From Aphelocoma coerulescens (taxonomy: Eukaryota > Chordata > Aves > Passeriformes > Corvidae), in the NCBI RefSeq assembly GCF_041296385.1, contig NC_091014.1, positions 48,378,078-48,442,077 of the forward strand: a stretch of 64,000 nucleotides of DNA. The letters run 5' to 3'. The notes beneath the pieces are model-generated. The model had not been told where the DNA came from. It saw only the letters and a program-made list of their open reading frames with translations, and did not search any database. The position numbers and the translations under genes were made by a program. Below are positions 10,701-21,400 of the stretch, in pieces (within the stretch, counting starts at the first letter, position 1; every line of letters begins with the position of its first letter).

Positions 10701-12227
10701 CCAATGCCCCATTTCTGGCCCAAACTTCGGTTATGTTTATGGTTACACCTAGTGTTAGGATTTGAGAAATCCACAAAGCCAGGAGCTCCAGGGATACTCA
10801 GCATGCGAAAGGCAGGCCAAGCTTATCGCAGCACAGCCAAAACCTTGCTCCCTCTTCTTCATTCTTCTTGGAAGTCGCCACAACCCAATGCCTGATTTCT
10901 GGCTCAAACTAGGGTTAGGGTTAGGGTTAGGGTTACGCCTAGGTTAAGGTTTGAGAAAACCACAAAGCCAGGAGCTCCAGGGACACTCACCATGTGAAAG
11001 GCAGGCCAAGTTGAGCACGATACAGTTAAAACCTTGCTCCCTCTTCTTCTTTCTGCTTGGAACTCGCCGCCGCCCAATGCCCCATTTCTGGCTCCAACTA
11101 GGGTTATGGTCGTGGTTACACCTAGTGTTAGAGTTTGAGAAATCCACAAAGCCAGGAGCTCCGGGGATACTCAGCATGTGAAAGGCAGGCCAAGCTTATC
11201 GCAGCACAAGCAAAACCTTGCTCCCTCTTCTTCTTTCTGCTTGGAACTTGCCACAGCCCAATGCCCGATTTCTGGCTCAAACTAGGGTTAGGGTTAGGGT
11301 TAGGGTTACGCCTAGGGTTAGGCTTGAGAAAACCACAAAGCCAGGAGCTCCAGGGACACTCACCATGCGAAAGGCAGGCCAAGTTGAGCACGATACAGTT
11401 AAAACCTTGCTCCCTCTTCTTCTTTCTGCTTGGAACTCACCGCCGCCCAATGCCCCATTTCTGGCTCAAACTAGGTTATGGTTATGGTTACACCTAGTGT
11501 TAGGGTTTGAGAAATCCACAAAACCAGGAGCTCCAGGGATACTCAGAATGCGAAAGGCAGGCCAAGCTTATCGCAGCACAGCCAAAACCTTGCTCCCACT
11601 TCTTCATTCTTCTTGGAAGTCGCCACAACCCAATGCCTGATTTCTGGCTCAATCTAGGGTTAGGGTTAGGGTTAGGGTTACGCCTAGGGTTAGGCTTGAG
11701 AAAACCACAAAGCCAGGAGCTCCAGGGATACTCCCCATGCGAAAGGCAGGCCAAGCTTATCGCAGCACAGCCAAAACCTTGCTCCCACTTCTTCATTCTT
11801 ATTGGAATTCACCACAGCCCAATGCCCGATTTCTGGCTCAAACTAGGGTTAGGGTTACGCCTAGGGTTAGGCTTGAGAAAACCACAAAGCCAGGAGCTCC
11901 AGGGACACTCGCCACGCGAAAGGCAGGCCAAGTGGAGCACGATACAGTTAAAACCTTGCTCCCTCTTCTTCTTTCTGCTTGGAACTCGCCGCCGCCCAAT
12001 GCCCCATTTCTGGCTCCAACTAGGGTTATGGTCGTGGTTACACCTAGTGTTAGGATTTGAGAAATCCACAAAGCCAGGAGCTCCGGGGATACTCAGCATG
12101 TGAAAGGCAGGCCAAGCTTATCGCAGCACAAGCAAAACCTTGCTCCCTCTTCTTCTTTCTGCTTGGAACTTGCAGCCGCCCAATGCCCCATTTCTGGCTC
12201 AATCTAGGGTTAGGGTTAGGGTTAGGG
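7795..12227 (+). repeat. 24-monomer unit, copy A1 (4433 bp)
   Basis: This stretch repeats at an offset of 4433 bp starting at 12228. It consists of two related 12-monomer halves (2216 and 2217 bp). Alignment of A1 with A2 begins inside a hexamer block: at 7795 only two GGGTTA units precede CGCCTA, at 12228 there are four. Single-base differences from A2 include GAACTCGCC versus GAACTCACC at the left edge and GGAATTC versus GGGATTC near 9590/14023. Confidence 0.85.
7830..10045 (+). repeat. 12-monomer half-unit, first half (2216 bp)
   Basis: The monomer boxes at 7830, 8013, 8202, 8379, 8563, 8752, 8936, 9125, 9308, 9497, 9674 and 9857 give the order T R4 R2 T R4 T R4 T R4 R2 T R4. Five T and seven R monomers sum to 2216 bp. 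It aligns with 10046-12262 apart from scattered substitutions such as CTACTTCATTC versus CTTCTTCATTC, TTATGCC versus TTACGCC, and AAAACCAGG versus AAACCCAGG. Confidence 0.87.
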
Positions 12228-12262
12228 TTACGCCTAGGGTTAGGCTTGAGAAAACCACAAAG
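10046..12262 (+). repeat. 12-monomer half-unit, second half (2217 bp)
   Basis: This is the paralogous half of the 24-mer and follows the same monomer order. It is one base longer because one T monomer uses the 184-bp tail (AGGGTTATGGTCGTGG) instead of the 183-bp tail (AGGTTATGGTTATGG). Its last monomer (12074-12262) is a chimeric R monomer with a T-type middle, which distinguishes it from the first half. Confidence 0.85.
12074..12262 (+). repeat. Chimeric R-T-R monomer
   Basis: The 5' part is R (GCTTATCGCAGCACAAGC). The centre is T (CTTCTTTCTGCTTGG, then CAGCCGCCCAATGCCCC). The tail is R again (AATCTA followed by four GGGTTA and CGCCTA). A double switch within 189 bp is best explained by gene conversion or two close crossovers. 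The chimera was then carried along by the larger duplications: the same monomer appears near 20745, 25178, 35125, 39340, 43215, 46320, 51825, 55680 and 58780. Confidence 0.82.
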
Positions 12263-15200
12263 CCAGGAGCTCCAGGGACACTCACCATGCGAAAGGCAGG
12301 CCAAGTTGAGCACGATACAGTTAAAACCTTGCTCCCTCTTCTTCTTTCTGCTTGGAACTCACCGCCGCCCAATGCCCCATTTCTGGCTCAAACTAGGTTA
12401 TGGTTATGGTTACACCTAGTGTTAGGGTTTGAGAAATCCATAAAACCAGGAGCTCCAGGGATACTCAGCATGCGAAAGGCAGGCCAAGCTTATCGCAGCA
12501 CAGCCAAAACCTTGCTCCCACTACTTCATTCTTCTTGGAAGTCGCCACAACCCAATGCCTGATTTCTGGCTCAATCTAGGGTTAGGGTTAGGGTTAGGGT
12601 TATGCCTAGGGTTAGGCTTGAGAAAACCACAAAGCCAGGAGCTCCAGGGATACTCCCCATGCGAAAGGCAGGCCAAGCTTATCGCAGCACAGCCAAAACC
12701 TTGCTCTCACTTCTTCATTCTTCTTGGGATTCACCACAGCCCAATGCCCGATTTCTGGCTCAAACTAGGGTTAGGGTTACGCCTAGGGTTAGGCTTGAGA
12801 AAACCACAAAGCCAGGAGCTCCAGGGACACTCACCATGTGAAAGGCAGGCCAAGTTGAGCACGATACAGTTAAAACCTTGCTCCCTCTTCCTCTTTCTGC
12901 TTGGAACTCACCGCCACCCAATGCCCCATTTCTGGCCCAAACTTCGGTTATGTTTATGGTTACACCTAGTGTTAGGATTTGAGAAATCCACAAAGCCAGG
13001 AGCTCCAGGGATACTCAGCATGCGAAAGGCAGGCCAAGCTTATCGCAGCACAGCCAAAACCTTGCTCCCTCTTCTTCATTCTTCTTGGAAGTCGCCACAA
13101 CCCAATGCCTGATTTCTGGCTCAAACTAGGGTTAGGGTTAGGGTTAGGGTTACGCCTAGGTTAAGGTTTGAGAAAACCACAAAGCCAGGAGCTCCAGGGA
13201 CACTCACCATGTGAAAGGCAGGCCAAGTTGAGCACGATACAGTTAAAACCTTGCTCCCTCTTCTTCTTTCTGCTTGGAACTCGCCGCCGCCCAATGCCCC
13301 ATTTCTGGCTCCAACTAGGGTTATGGTCGTGGTTACACCTAGTGTTAGGGTTTGAGAAATCCACAAAGCCAGGAGCTCCAGGGATACCCAGCATGTGAAA
13401 GGCAGGCCAAGCTTATCGCAGCACAAGCAAAACCTTGCTCCTTCTTCTTCTTTCTGCTTGGAACTTGCCACAGCCCAATGCCCGATTTCTGGCTCAAACT
13501 AGGGTTAGGGTTAGGGTTAGGGTTACGCCTAGGGTTAGGCTTGAGAAAACCACAAAGCCAGGAGCTCCAGGGACGCTCACCATGCGAAAGGCAGGCCAAG
13601 TTGAGCACGATACAGTTAAAACCTTGCTCCCTCTTCTTCTTTCTGCTTGGAACTCACCGCCGCCCAATGCCCCATTTCTGGCTCAAACTAGGTTATGGTT
13701 ATGGTTACACCTAGTGTTAGGGTTTGAGAAATCCACAAAACCAGGAGCTCCAGGGATACTCAGAATGCGAAAGGCAGGCCAAGCTTATCGCAGCACAGCC
13801 AAAACCTTGCTCCCACTTCTTCATTCTTCTTGGAAGTCGCCACAACCCAATGCCTGATTTCTGGCTCAAACTAGGGTTAGGGTTAGGGTTAGGGTTACGC
13901 CTAGGGTTAGGCTTGAGAAAACCACAAAGCCAGGAGCTCCAGGGATACTCCCCATGCGAAAGGCAGGCCAAGCTTATCGCAGCACAGCCAAAACCTTGCT
14001 CCCACTTCTTCATTCTTCTTGGGATTCACCACAGCCCAATGCCCGATTTCTGGCTCAAACTAGGGTTAGGGTTACGCCTAGGGTTAGGCTTGAGAAAACC
14101 ACAAAGCCAGGAGCTCCAGGGACACTCGCCACGCGAAAGGCAGGCCAAGTGGAGCACGATACAGTTAAAACCTTGCTCCCTCTTCTTCTTTCTGCTTGGA
14201 ACTCGCCGCCGCCCAATGCCCCATTTCTGGCTCAAACTAGGTTATGGTTATGGTTACACCTAGTGTTAGGGTTTGAGAAATCCATAAAACCAGGAGCTCC
14301 AGGGATACTCAGCATGCGAAAGGCAGGCCAAGCTTATCGCAGCACAGCCAAAACCTTGCTCCCTCTTCTTCATTCTTCTTGGAAGTCGCCACAACCCAAT
14401 GCCTGATTTCTGGCTCAAACTAGGGTTAGGGTTAGGGTTAGGGTTACGCCTAGGGTTAGGCTTGAGAAAACCACAAAGCCAGGAGCTCCAGGGACACTCA
14501 CCATGCGAAAGGCAGGCCAAGTTGAGCACGATACAGTTAAAACCTTGCTCCCTCTTCTTCATTCTGCTTGGAACTCGCCGCCGCCCAATGCCCCATTTCT
14601 GGCTCAAACTAGGTTATGGTTATGGTTACACCTAGTGTTAGAGTTTGAGAAATCCACAAACCCAGGAGCTCCAGGGATACTCAGCATGCGAAAGGCAGGC
14701 CAAGCTTATCGCAGCACAGCCAAAACCTTGCTCCCACTTCTTCATTCTTCTTGGAAGTCGCCACAACCCAATGCCTGATTTCTGGCTCAATCTAGGGTTA
14801 GGGTTAGGGTTAGGGTTACGCCTAGGGTTAGGCTTGAGAAAACCACAAAGCCAGGAGCTCCAGGGATACTCCCCATGCGAAAGGCAGGCCAAGCTTATCG
14901 CAGCACAGCCAAAACCTTGCTCTCACTTCTTCATTCTTCTTGGGATTCACCACAGCCCAATGCCCGATTTCTGGCTCAAACTAGGGTTAGGGTTACGCCT
15001 AGGGTTAGGCTTGAGAAAACCACAAAGCCAGGAGCTCCAGGGACACTCACCATGTGAAAGGCAGGCCAAGTTGAGCACGATACAGTTAAAACCTTGCTCC
15101 CTCTTCCTCTTTCTGCTTGGAACTCACCGCCACCCAATGCCCCATTTCTGGCCCAAACTTCGGTTATGTTTATGGTTACACCTAGTGTTAGGATTTGAGA

Positions 15201-15363
15201 AATCCACAAAGCCAGGAGCTCCAGGGATACTCAGCATGCGAAAGGCAGGCCAAGCTTATCGCAGCACAGCCAAAACCTTGCTCCCTCTTCTTCATTCTTC
15301 TTGGAAGTCGCCACAACCCAATGCCTGATTTCTGGCTCAAACTAGGGTTAGGGTTAGGGTTAG
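12228..15363 (+). repeat. 24-monomer unit, copy A2, truncated
   Basis: This is the second 24-mer copy, following A1 at an offset of 4433 bp. It stops after about 3.1 kb at the junction near 15364, inside a hexamer tract, so its last ~1.3 kb is missing. In the downstream 8671-bp copy the corresponding unit (20899-25331) is complete, which shows what was lost here. Confidence 0.84.
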
Positions 15364-15440
15364 GGTTACACCTAGTGTTAGGATTTGAGAAATCCACAAA
15401 GCCAGGAGCTCCAGGGATACTCAGCATGCGAAAGGCAGGC
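15358..15440 (+). other. Duplication junction inside telomere hexamers
   Basis: An R4-type hexamer run is followed not by CGCCTA but directly by CACCTAGTGTTAGG, the tail of a T monomer. The left side matches the R monomer near 24030 and the right side matches about 6693 onward. The monomer after the junction starts CTCAGC and then carries the CTGATCGC variant typical of the copy-1 start. The join therefore lies between about 15364 and 15434, most simply at GGGTTA. It marks the edge of the 8671-bp duplication. Confidence 0.8.
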
Positions 15441-18400
15441 CAAGCTGATCGCAGCACAGCCAAAACCTTGCTCCCACTTCTTCATTCTTATTGGAATTCA
15501 CCACAGCCCAATGCCCGATTTCTGGCTCAAACTAGGGTTAGGGTTACGCCTAGGGTTAGGCTTGAGAAAACCACAAAGCCAGGAGCTCCAGGGACACTCA
15601 CCATGCGAAAGGCAGGCCAAGTTGAGCACGATACAGTTAAAACCTTGCTCCCTCTTCTTCTTTCTGCTTGGAACTTGCCGCCGCCCAATGCCCCATTTCT
15701 GGCCCTAACTTCGGTTATGTTTATGGTTACACCTAGTGTTAGGATTTGAGAAATCCACAAAGCCAGGAGCTCCAGGGATACTCAGCATGCGAAAGGCAGG
15801 CCAAGCTTATCGCAGCACAGCCAAAACCTTGCTCCCACTTCTTCATTCTTCTTGGAAGTCGCCACAACCCAATGCCTGATTTCTGGCTCAAACTAGGGTT
15901 AGGGTTAGGGTTAGGGTTATGCCTAGGGTTAGGCTTGAGAAAACCACAAAGCCAGGAGCTCCAGGGACACTCACCATGCGAAAGGCAGGCCAAGTTGAGC
16001 ACGATACAGTTAAAACCTTGCTCCCTATTCTTCTTTCTGCTTGGAACTCGCCGTCGCCCAATGCCCCATTTCTGGCTCAAACTAGGTTATGGTTATGGTT
16101 ACACCTAGTGTTAGGATTTGAGAAATCCACAAAGCCAGGAGCTCCAGGGATACTCAGCATGCGAAAGGCAGGCCAAGCTTATCGCAGCACAGCCAAAACC
16201 TTGCTCCCACTTCTTCATTCTTCTTGGAAGTCGCCACAACCCAATGCCTGATTTCTGGCTCAATCTAGGGTTAGGGTTAGGGTTAGGGTTACGCCTAGGG
16301 TTAGGCTTGAGAAAACCACAAAGCCAGGAGCTCCAGGGATACTCCCCATGCGAAAGGCAGGCCAAGCTTATCGCAGCACAGCCAAAACCTTGCTCCCACT
16401 TCTTCATTCTTATTGGAATTCACCACAGCCCAATGCCCGATTTCTGGCTCAAACTAGGGTTAGGGTTACGCCTAGGGTTAGGCTTGAGAAAACCACAAAG
16501 CCAGGAGCTCCAGGGACACTCACCATGCGAAAGGCAGGCCAAGTTGAGCACGATACAGTTAAAACCTTGCTCCCTCTTCTTCTTTCTGCTTGGAACTCGC
16601 CGCCGCCCAATGCCCCATTTCTGGCTCAAACTAGGTTATGGTTATGGTTACACCTAGTGTTAGGGTTTGAGAAATCCATAAAACCAGGAGCTCCAGGGAT
16701 ACTCAGCATGCGAAAGGCAGGCCAAGCTTATCGCAGCACAGCCAAAACCTTGCTCCCACTACTTCATTCTTCTTGGAAGTCGCCACAACCCAATGCCTGA
16801 TTTCTGGCTCAATCTAGGGTTAGGGTTAGGGTTAGGGTTATGCCTAGGGTTAGGCTTGAGAAAACCACAAAGCCAGGAGCTCCAGGGATACTCCCCATGC
16901 GAAAGGCAGGCCAAGCTTATCGCAGCACAGCCAAAACCTTGCTCTCACTTCTTCATTCTTCTTGGGATTCACCACAGCCCAATGCCCGATTTCTGGCTCA
17001 AACTAGGGTTAGGGTTACGCCTAGGGTTAGGCTTGAGAAAACCACAAAGCCAGGAGCTCCAGGGACACTCACCATGTGAAAGGCAGGCCAAGTTGAGCAC
17101 GATACAGTTAAAACCTTGCTCCCTCTTCCTCTTTCTGCTTGGAACTCACCGCCACCCAATGCCCCATTTCTGGCCCAAACTTCGGTTATGTTTATGGTTA
17201 CACCTAGTGTTAGGATTTGAGAAATCCACAAAGCCAGGAGCTCCAGGGATACTCAGCATGCGAAAGGCAGGCCAAGCTTATCGCAGCACAGCCAAAACCT
17301 TGCTCCCTCTTCTTCATTCTTCTTGGAAGTCGCCACAACCCAATGCCTGATTTCTGGCTCAAACTAGGGTTAGGGTTAGGGTTAGGGTTACGCCTAGGTT
17401 AAGGTTTGAGAAAACCACAAAGCCAGGAGCTCCAGGGACACTCACCATGTGAAAGGCAGGCCAAGTTGAGCACGATACAGTTAAAACCTTGCTCCCTCTT
17501 CTTCTTTCTGCTTGGAACTCGCCGCCGCCCAATGCCCCATTTCTGGCTCCAACTAGGGTTATGGTCGTGGTTACACCTAGTGTTAGGGTTTGAGAAATCC
17601 ACAAAGCCAGGAGCTCCAGGGATACCCAGCATGTGAAAGGCAGGCCAAGCTTATCGCAGCACAAGCAAAACCTTGCTCCTTCTTCTTCTTTCTGCTTGGA
17701 ACTTGCCACAGCCCAATGCCCGATTTCTGGCTCAAACTAGGGTTAGGGTTAGGGTTAGGGTTACGCCTAGGGTTAGGCTTGAGAAAACCACAAAGCCAGG
17801 AGCTCCAGGGACGCTCACCATGCGAAAGGCAGGCCAAGTTGAGCACGATACAGTTAAAACCTTGCTCCCTCTTCTTCTTTCTGCTTGGAACTCACCGCCG
17901 CCCAATGCCCCATTTCTGGCTCAAACTAGGTTATGGTTATGGTTACACCTAGTGTTAGGGTTTGAGAAATCCACAAAACCAGGAGCTCCAGGGATACTCA
18001 GAATGCGAAAGGCAGGCCAAGCTTATCGCAGCACAGCCAAAACCTTGCTCCCACTTCTTCATTCTTCTTGGAAGTCGCCACAACCCAATGCCTGATTTCT
18101 GGCTCAAACTAGGGTTAGGGTTAGGGTTAGGGTTACGCCTAGGGTTAGGCTTGAGAAAACCACAAAGCCAGGAGCTCCAGGGATACTCCCCATGCGAAAG
18201 GCAGGCCAAGCTTATCGCAGCACAGCCAAAACCTTGCTCCCACTTCTTCATTCTTCTTGGAATTCACCACAGCCCAATGCCCGATTTCTGGCTCAAACTA
18301 GGGTTAGGGTTACGCCTAGGGTTAGGCTTGAGAAAACCACAAAGCCAGGAGCTCCAGGGACACTCGCCACGCGAAAGGCAGGCCAAGTGGAGCACGATAC

Positions 18401-21400
18401 AGTTAAAACCTTGCTCCCTCTTCTTCTTTCTGCTTGGAACTCGCCGCCGCCCAATGCCCCATTTCTGGCTCAAACTAGGTTATGGTTATGGTTACACCTA
18501 GTGTTAGGGTTTGAGAAATCCATAAAACCAGGAGCTCCAGGGATACTCAGCATGCGAAAGGCAGGCCAAGCTTATCGCAGCACAGCCAAAACCTTGCTCC
18601 CTCTTCTTCATTCTTCTTGGAAGTCGCCACAACCCAATGCCTGATTTCTGGCTCAAACTAGGGTTAGGGTTAGGGTTAGGGTTACGCCTAGGGTTAGGCT
18701 TGAGAAAACCACAAAGCCAGGAGCTCCAGGGACACTCACCATGCGAAAGGCAGGCCAAGTTGAGCACGATACAGTTAAAACCTTGCTCCCTCTTCTTCAT
18801 TCTGCTTGGAACTCGCCGCCGCCCAATGCCCCATTTCTGGCTCAAACTAGGTTATGGTTATGGTTACACCTAGTGTTAGAGTTTGAGAAATCCACAAACC
18901 CAGGAGCTCCAGGGATACTCAGCATGCGAAAGGCAGGCCAAGCTTATCGCAGCACAGCCAAAACCTTGCTCCCACTTCTTCATTCTTCTTGGAAGTCGCC
19001 ACAACCCAATGCCTGATTTCTGGCTCAATCTAGGGTTAGGGTTAGGGTTAGGGTTACGCCTAGGGTTAGGCTTGAGAAAACCACAAAGCCAGGAGCTCCA
19101 GGGATACTCCCCATGCGAAAGGCAGGCCAAGCTTATCGCAGCACAGCCAAAACCTTGCTCTCACTTCTTCATTCTTCTTGGGATTCACCACAGCCCAATG
19201 CCCGATTTCTGGCTCAAACTAGGGTTAGGGTTACGCCTAGGGTTAGGCTTGAGAAAACCACAAAGCCAGGAGCTCCAGGGACACTCACCATGTGAAAGGC
19301 AGGCCAAGTTGAGCACGATACAGTTAAAACCTTGCTCCCTCTTCCTCTTTCTGCTTGGAACTCACCGCCACCCAATGCCCCATTTCTGGCCCAAACTTCG
19401 GTTATGTTTATGGTTACACCTAGTGTTAGGATTTGAGAAATCCACAAAGCCAGGAGCTCCAGGGATACTCAGCATGCGAAAGGCAGGCCAAGCTTATCGC
19501 AGCACAGCCAAAACCTTGCTCCCTCTTCTTCATTCTTCTTGGAAGTCGCCACAACCCAATGCCTGATTTCTGGCTCAAACTAGGGTTAGGGTTAGGGTTA
19601 GGGTTACGCCTAGGTTAAGGTTTGAGAAAACCACAAAGCCAGGAGCTCCAGGGACACTCACCATGTGAAAGGCAGGCCAAGTTGAGCACGATACAGTTAA
19701 AACCTTGCTCCCTCTTCTTCTTTCTGCTTGGAACTCGCCGCCGCCCAATGCCCCATTTCTGGCTCCAACTAGGGTTATGGTCGTGGTTACACCTAGTGTT
19801 AGAGTTTGAGAAATCCACAAAGCCAGGAGCTCCGGGGATACTCAGCATGTGAAAGGCAGGCCAAGCTTATCGCAGCACAAGCAAAACCTTGCTCCCTCTT
19901 CTTCTTTCTGCTTGGAACTTGCCACAGCCCAATGCCCGATTTCTGGCTCAAACTAGGGTTAGGGTTAGGGTTAGGGTTACGCCTAGGGTTAGGCTTGAGA
20001 AAACCACAAAGCCAGGAGCTCCAGGGACACTCACCATGCGAAAGGCAGGCCAAGTTGAGCACGATACAGTTAAAACCTTGCTCCCTCTTCTTCTTTCTGC
20101 TTGGAACTCACCGCCGCCCAATGCCCCATTTCTGGCTCAAACTAGGTTATGGTTATGGTTACACCTAGTGTTAGGGTTTGAGAAATCCACAAAACCAGGA
20201 GCTCCAGGGATACTCAGAATGCGAAAGGCAGGCCAAGCTTATCGCAGCACAGCCAAAACCTTGCTCCCACTTCTTCATTCTTCTTGGAAGTCGCCACAAC
20301 CCAATGCCTGATTTCTGGCTCAATCTAGGGTTAGGGTTAGGGTTAGGGTTACGCCTAGGGTTAGGCTTGAGAAAACCACAAAGCCAGGAGCTCCAGGGAT
20401 ACTCCCCATGCGAAAGGCAGGCCAAGCTTATCGCAGCACAGCCAAAACCTTGCTCCCACTTCTTCATTCTTATTGGAATTCACCACAGCCCAATGCCCGA
20501 TTTCTGGCTCAAACTAGGGTTAGGGTTACGCCTAGGGTTAGGCTTGAGAAAACCACAAAGCCAGGAGCTCCAGGGACACTCGCCACGCGAAAGGCAGGCC
20601 AAGTGGAGCACGATACAGTTAAAACCTTGCTCCCTCTTCTTCTTTCTGCTTGGAACTCGCCGCCGCCCAATGCCCCATTTCTGGCTCCAACTAGGGTTAT
20701 GGTCGTGGTTACACCTAGTGTTAGGATTTGAGAAATCCACAAAGCCAGGAGCTCCGGGGATACTCAGCATGTGAAAGGCAGGCCAAGCTTATCGCAGCAC
20801 AAGCAAAACCTTGCTCCCTCTTCTTCTTTCTGCTTGGAACTTGCAGCCGCCCAATGCCCCATTTCTGGCTCAATCTAGGGTTAGGGTTAGGGTTAGGGTT
20901 ACGCCTAGGGTTAGGCTTGAGAAAACCACAAAGCCAGGAGCTCCAGGGACACTCACCATGCGAAAGGCAGGCCAAGTTGAGCACGATACAGTTAAAACCT
21001 TGCTCCCTCTTCTTCTTTCTGCTTGGAACTCACCGCCGCCCAATGCCCCATTTCTGGCTCAAACTAGGTTATGGTTATGGTTACACCTAGTGTTAGGGTT
21101 TGAGAAATCCATAAAACCAGGAGCTCCAGGGATACTCAGCATGCGAAAGGCAGGCCAAGCTTATCGCAGCACAGCCAAAACCTTGCTCCCACTACTTCAT
21201 TCTTCTTGGAAGTCGCCACAACCCAATGCCTGATTTCTGGCTCAATCTAGGGTTAGGGTTAGGGTTAGGGTTATGCCTAGGGTTAGGCTTGAGAAAACCA
21301 CAAAGCCAGGAGCTCCAGGGATACTCCCCATGCGAAAGGCAGGCCAAGCTTATCGCAGCACAGCCAAAACCTTGCTCTCACTTCTTCATTCTTCTTGGGA

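Larger units (their letters stand above)
6693..15363 (+). repeat. 8671-bp compound repeat, copy 1
   Basis: From GGTTACACCTAGTG at about 6693 this block is repeated at an offset of 8671 bp. Translations in all frames agree across the block; the only difference I found is CTCCCC versus CTCAGC near 6750, at the very edge. By length it holds about 47 monomers. It contains one complete 24-monomer unit (7795-12227) and a truncated second one (12228-15363). Its right end is the junction at about 15364, where a hexamer block is joined directly to CACCTAGTGTTAGG. Confidence 0.88.
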
